From JBQCEE01 sp051960575 (GTDB lineage: Bacteria; Actinomycetota; Actinomycetes; Mycobacteriales; Jatrophihabitantaceae): a stretch of DNA of 7,694 nt. Position 1 is the stretch's first letter, and the number at the start of each line of letters is the position of its first letter. The notes beneath the pieces were generated by a model. That model saw nothing but the letters and a program-made list of their open reading frames with translations. It ran no database searches and had not been told where the DNA came from. Below are positions 4,871 to 7,694 of this stretch, in pieces. Where the stretch lies: positions 1 through 7,694 of the forward strand of contig NZ_JBQCEE010000107.1 of the NCBI RefSeq assembly GCF_051960575.1, given 5' to 3'. The translations under genes were made by a program, and so were the position numbers.

Positions 4871-6186
4871 TACTGCTGCTCGACGGCGAACAACGCGCCG
4901 AGCGGCTCGGCGATGGTCGCCGCGTCGCCGACGACGACACCGGTGAGGCCGGCCGGGCGGAAGAACCGCGCCGCCGCCGCACTCACGTCGTCGACGGTCG
5001 TCGCCGCCAGCCGGGCCGGGTGCTCGGCGAGGTAGTCGAGCCCGAGATCGAACGCCGACAGCGCCGAGAGCGTCGAGGCGAGCCCGGCCTGGGTGTCGAG
5101 CGAGAGCGCGAGCGTCCCGATGGCGTACTGGCGCACGGCCGTCACCTCGGCCTCGGTCACCGGCAGCGACGCGATGCGGCCGAGCTCGTAGAGGGTCTCG
5201 ACCATGGCCGGCGCCGTCACCTCGGTCGCCACCTCGGTGTCGAGGGTCAGCAGCGACCCGAGCACGTGGTGGTCGACGCGGCTGTGCGGGCCGTAGGTGT
5301 AGCCCTTGTCCTCGCGGATGTTCTCCGTCCAGCGCGAGCTGAAGTAGCCGCCGAAGATCAGGTTGGCCAGCTGCAGCGCGGGCCAGGCCTCGTCGGTGCG
5401 CGACAGTGCCGGGCGGGCCAACCGGATCGAGCTCTGCACCGAGCCGGGCCGGTCGATCACCAGCAGCGGCGCGGTGTCCGGCGGCGTGGGCAGCGCCGGG
5501 ACCTTGTCCTTCGCCGGCTCACCGGTCCAGCCGGCGAGCGCGTCGCTCGCGAGCTGCACGATGCGGCCGGGCGCGATGTCGCCGACGACGACGAGGGTTG
5601 CCCCGGACGGCCGCACCCGCTGCTCGTGCAGGCGCCGCAGCTGGCCGGGCTTCACCTCGGCGACGTCCTCGGGCAGCGGCAGGTCGAGCGAGTAGGGGTG
5701 CTCGCCCCAGAGCCGCTTGCCGAGCGCCTCGTTCGCCACGACGCCCGGACGCGCACGCGCCATGGTGAGCCGTTCGATGAGCCGGTCGCGTTCGGTCGCG
5801 ACCTCGGACTTCGCGTAGGTGGGGTCGGTGACGAGCAGCGCGAGCACGTCGAGCAGCCCGCGCAGGCTGGTCGCGAGCGCGTTGCCGCCGATCACCAGGC
5901 GGTCGGCGTCCACACTGACGTTGAGGTCGCCGCCGAGGCCCTGCAGCCGCGAGGCGAGCGCGGCGCGGTCGAGGTCGCCGGCGCCGGTGGCCATCGTGTC
6001 CGACAGCACCGACGCGCGGGCCGGGTGCTCGGGCTTGTTCGACAGGAACGGGATGCGCAGCCGCACCTCGACCAGGGGCACACCCGGCTTGCGCACCGCG
6101 ACGATGCGCAGACCGTTGTCGGCGGCGACGGTCTGCGAGCTGAGCTTGCGACCGCGGCGCGGGGCGGTGAGGGCGGGGACGGTCAT
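4870..6186 (-). CDS. M16 family peptidase-like protein, non-catalytic partner subunit
   Basis: The product is a 438-aa two-domain M16 (insulinase/MPP-like) protein. At the position of HxxEH it has Ser59, Ser62 and Asp63 (segment ASVLSDTM), so it cannot bind the catalytic zinc. The C-terminal half keeps the substrate-gripping Arg/Tyr pair in NIREDKGYTYG (Arg291, Tyr298), typical of the non-catalytic half of M16 pairs such as the mitochondrial processing peptidase alpha subunit and bacterial two-subunit M16B enzymes. With the catalytic gene directly upstream it most likely forms a heterodimeric clamshell peptidase in the cytosol; no signal peptide is visible. The ATG (6184-6186) overlaps the upstream TGA by 4 nt (ATGA) and has GGAGG six bases upstream, within the end of the previous gene. 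Its own TAG (4870-4872) overlaps the nudC start. The native substrate is unknown. Confidence 0.93.
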   Translation of the reverse strand: MTVPALTAPRRGRKLSSQTVAADNGLRIVAVRKPGVPLVEVRLRIPFLSNKPEHPARASVLSDTMATGAGDLDRAALASRLQGLGGDLNVSVDADRLVIGGNALATSLRGLLDVLALLVTDPTYAKSEVATERDRLIERLTMARARPGVVANEALGKRLWGEHPYSLDLPLPEDVAEVKPGQLRRLHEQRVRPSGATLVVVGDIAPGRIVQLASDALAGWTGEPAKDKVPALPTPPDTAPLLVIDRPGSVQSSIRLARPALSRTDEAWPALQLANLIFGGYFSSRWTENIREDKGYTYGPHSRVDHHVLGSLLTLDTEVATEVTAPAMVETLYELGRIASLPVTEAEVTAVRQYAIGTLALSLDTQAGLASTLSALSAFDLGLDYLAEHPARLAATTVDDVSAAAARFFRPAGLTGVVVGDAATIAEPLGALFAVEQQ

Positions 6187-7541
6187 CGGGAACCTCCGGC
6201 GATGACCTCGAGCACGGCCCGACGGTCAGGGGTGAGTTCGGCGGCGGCGTCGCGCACCTGCTGCTCGGTGATCGCGGCGAGGCGGGCGGTGATCTCGTTG
6301 ACCAGCCCGGCGTCGCCGTGCACCAGCGCGAACTTCGCGATCGCCAGCGTGCGGGACATGACCGCGTCCAGCTCGCGCAGCAGCACGCTCACCAGGCGGG
6401 TGCGCACGCGGTCGAGCTCGCCGGCGTCGAGGCCCTGCTCGGCGATGCGCGCGAGCTCGGTGTCGATGCCGCCGAGGATGCGGTCGAGCGACCCGGCGTC
6501 CGGGTAGTGCGCGGTGACCGTGAAGGTCGTGGGGTCGCGCTCGTCGAACGGATCGCCGAACTCGCCGAGGTAGGCGCCGATGTCGGTGACCAGGTGGTCG
6601 CGGTGCACGAGCCGCTGCTGCAGCCGCGACGAGTCGCCGTCGGTGAGGATCTCGGCGAGCAGCACCCGCGCGAGCAGCTGGTCGAGCGAGCCGACCGGGT
6701 CGGCGACGCGGTAGCCGATCGCGACCGCGGGGATCGGGGCGTGCGGGTCGTCGTGGGTGGCCCGCCGCTCGCCGGCCAGCGGCGGCTCGGCAAAGCTCGG
6801 CCGCTTCGGCGCGCGCCGCTTGGTGATGCCGGCGAAGTGCTTGTCGATCAGGCCGAGGGTCTCGTCGACGTCCAGGTCGCCGCCGACGGCGAGCACCGCG
6901 TTCGCGGGCGCGTAGTACTTCGCGAAGAAGTCCTTGGCGTCGGCGACCGTCGCGCTCTCGAGGTCCTCGAAGCCGCCGTACCCGTTGTGGCTGTTGGCGA
7001 AGGTGTCGAACAGGACGGCCGGGAGGTGGATCCACGGGAAGCCGCCGTAGGGCCGGTTCAGCACGTTGACGCGGATCTCGTTCTTCACCACGTCGAGCTG
7101 GTTGGCGAGGTTCTCCTCGGTGATGCGCGGGCTGCGCATGCGGTCGGCCTCGAGGAACAGCCCGCGCTCGAGGGCGTTGCTGGGCAGCGCCTCGAAGTAG
7201 TTCGTGTAGTCGAAGTGCGTGCTGCCGTTGAACGTGCCGCCGCTCGACTGCACGTAGCGGAAGTGTTCGAGCTTCTCGAGCGTCGCACTGCCCTGGAACA
7301 TCAGGTGTTCGAAGAGGTGCGCGAACCCGGTGCGACCCTCGGGCTCCGACCGGATGCCGACGTCGTAGAGCACGGCGACACCGACGACGGGCGCCGACCG
7401 GTCGGGGGCGAGCACGACCCGCAGGCCGTTGCCGAGCGTGGTCTCGTGCAGCTCGAACGACGGCGAAGGCAGGGCGACGGGACGGGCGGCGCGGCCGCGC
7501 GGCGCGCGCTCTACGGGTGTTGCAGCACGGGAAGGCGACAC
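6183..7541 (-). CDS. M16 family zinc metallopeptidase, catalytic subunit
   Basis: The product is a 452-aa zinc peptidase of the insulinase/processing-peptidase family. The inverted zinc motif is H75-L-F-E78-H79, with the third ligand probably Glu155 in VKNEIRVNV, 76 residues after His79, the spacing found in MPP-type enzymes. SGGTFNGSTHFDYTNYFEALP (100-120) is the typical substrate-binding edge strand after the zinc helix. The C-terminal M16 domain (about 210-430) includes LTDGDSSRLQQRLV. The first 25 residues are Arg/Ala/Pro-rich and not hydrophobic, so no export signal is seen and a cytosolic site is likely. The GTG start (7539-7541) is preceded by a weak AGGGTGG and by TAGGGT placed as a leaderless -10. 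It lies 26 bp after the M20 stop and overlaps the partner gene by 4 nt. The two-subunit arrangement suggests a peptide-degrading or processing enzyme; the substrate cannot be told from sequence. Confidence 0.94.
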   Translation of the reverse strand: MSPSRAATPVERAPRGRAARPVALPSPSFELHETTLGNGLRVVLAPDRSAPVVGVAVLYDVGIRSEPEGRTGFAHLFEHLMFQGSATLEKLEHFRYVQSSGGTFNGSTHFDYTNYFEALPSNALERGLFLEADRMRSPRITEENLANQLDVVKNEIRVNVLNRPYGGFPWIHLPAVLFDTFANSHNGYGGFEDLESATVADAKDFFAKYYAPANAVLAVGGDLDVDETLGLIDKHFAGITKRRAPKRPSFAEPPLAGERRATHDDPHAPIPAVAIGYRVADPVGSLDQLLARVLLAEILTDGDSSRLQQRLVHRDHLVTDIGAYLGEFGDPFDERDPTTFTVTAHYPDAGSLDRILGGIDTELARIAEQGLDAGELDRVRTRLVSVLLRELDAVMSRTLAIAKFALVHGDAGLVNEITARLAAITEQQVRDAAAELTPDRRAVLEVIAGGSR

Positions 7542-7547
7542 TTCGCC

Positions 7548-7553
7548 ACCCTA
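7548..7553 (-). promoter_or_regulatory. -10 element (TAGGGT) for a leaderless M16 transcript
   Basis: On the minus strand TAGGGT fits the actinobacterial TANNNT -10 and ends six bases before the GTG of the catalytic M16 gene. That puts the expected transcription start on the G of the start codon. No good -35 is visible; the nearest, TTCGCG, is 19 bases upstream and weak. The promoter would sit in the 26-bp gap after the M20 gene and could transcribe M16-M16-nudC separately. The overlapping AGGGTGG could instead be a weak ribosome binding site on a longer mRNA. Confidence 0.5.
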
Positions 7554-7567
7554 GCCGTCCGCCCGGG

Positions 7568-7694
7568 TCAGTCGCGAAGTGCGGCGGCGCCGGCCTCGGC
7601 GAACCGCGACCACAGCAGCGCGGCCGCCTCGGCGCCGCGGTACAGCATCGACAGGTTCACCTTCTCGTTCGGGGCGTGGATCTGGTCGTCGGGC
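7568..7694 (-). CDS. M20 family metallopeptidase (dipeptidase), C-terminal fragment
   Basis: Only the last 41 codons and the TGA stop (7568-7570) are inside the window; the gene runs off the right edge and is not known to be broken. The frame reads PDDQIHAPNEKVNLSMLYRG followed by an Ala-rich helix. The IHAPNE segment is the C-terminal signature of M20 zinc peptidases, where the His binds metal, and the following helix is the normal end of this family. M20 dipeptidases hydrolyse dipeptides or deacylate amino acids in the cytosol. It lies 26 bp upstream of the M16 gene on the same strand and may be its operon partner. The exact subfamily cannot be decided from this fragment. Confidence 0.85.
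   Translation of the reverse strand, partial: PDDQIHAPNEKVNLSMLYRGAEAAALLWSRFAEAGAAALRD

Noticed and set aside
4870..6186. Second M16 gene as a decayed pseudogene because HxxEH is missing
   Set aside because: It is full length, has an open frame, a good ribosome site and the Arg/Tyr substrate motif. Loss of zinc ligands is the normal state of the partner subunit in M16 pairs.
3380..6507. Two long plus-strand frames (3380-5035 and 5020-6507)
   Set aside because: They run across the kinase-like gene, the palindrome, nudC and both M16 genes with no recognisable domain. The minus-strand products have full catalytic or family motifs.

Overview
This 7.7 kb window is very GC-rich chromosomal DNA from an actinomycete. 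The evidence is the GC-saturated third codon positions, the frequent GTG starts, a mycoredoxin (an enzyme restricted to mycothiol-producing Actinobacteria), a UvrD2-type helicase with an HRDC domain, and a promoter matching the SigR/SigH class. The gene order uvrD2 - mrx1 - nudC resembles the mycobacterial locus as I remember it. A mycobacterial-type relative such as Pseudonocardiaceae is plausible, but I cannot fix the genus from this window.

Layout from left to right. Positions 1-107 are almost pure G/C homopolymer and look like a poor-quality contig end. A dienelactone hydrolase-family gene (minus, 108-803) follows. A 165-bp gap then holds a strong hairpin and three tandem copies of an 18-bp unit, the last copy inside the 3' end of uvrD2. 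uvrD2 (minus, 969-2972) is divergent from mrx1 (plus, 3073-3306), and the 100-bp space between them carries a GGGAAT-N18-GTTG promoter aimed at mrx1. A uridine-kinase-like gene whose P-loop has lost its key residues (plus, 3303-3914) overlaps the mrx1 stop by 4 nt. A long palindrome at 3909-3959 separates it from the convergent minus-strand run. That run, in transcription order, is: the C-terminus of an M20 metallopeptidase (cut by the window edge), a catalytic M16 peptidase (HLFEH), an M16 partner without the zinc site, and nudC. The last three genes overlap by 4 nt and 1 nt and are probably translationally coupled. A TAGGGT -10 element six bases before the GTG of the first M16 gene suggests a leaderless transcript starting there.

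How the genes fit together (inference): mrx1 and the kinase-like gene form a short operon probably induced by thiol-oxidative stress. Mrx1 would reduce protein-mycothiol mixed disulfides, UvrD2 unwinds DNA, and NudC hydrolyses NAD(H) and NAD-capped RNA. The M20/M16/M16 genes are peptide-processing enzymes, the two M16 proteins probably acting as a heterodimer. Most of the window is conserved housekeeping DNA. I found no defence island, mobile element, CRISPR array, rRNA or tRNA. The points most worth a second look are the SigR-type promoter, the kinase-like protein without a P-loop lysine, the UvrD2 without its tetracysteine module, the tandem repeat at the uvrD2 3' end, and the leaderless M16 promoter.
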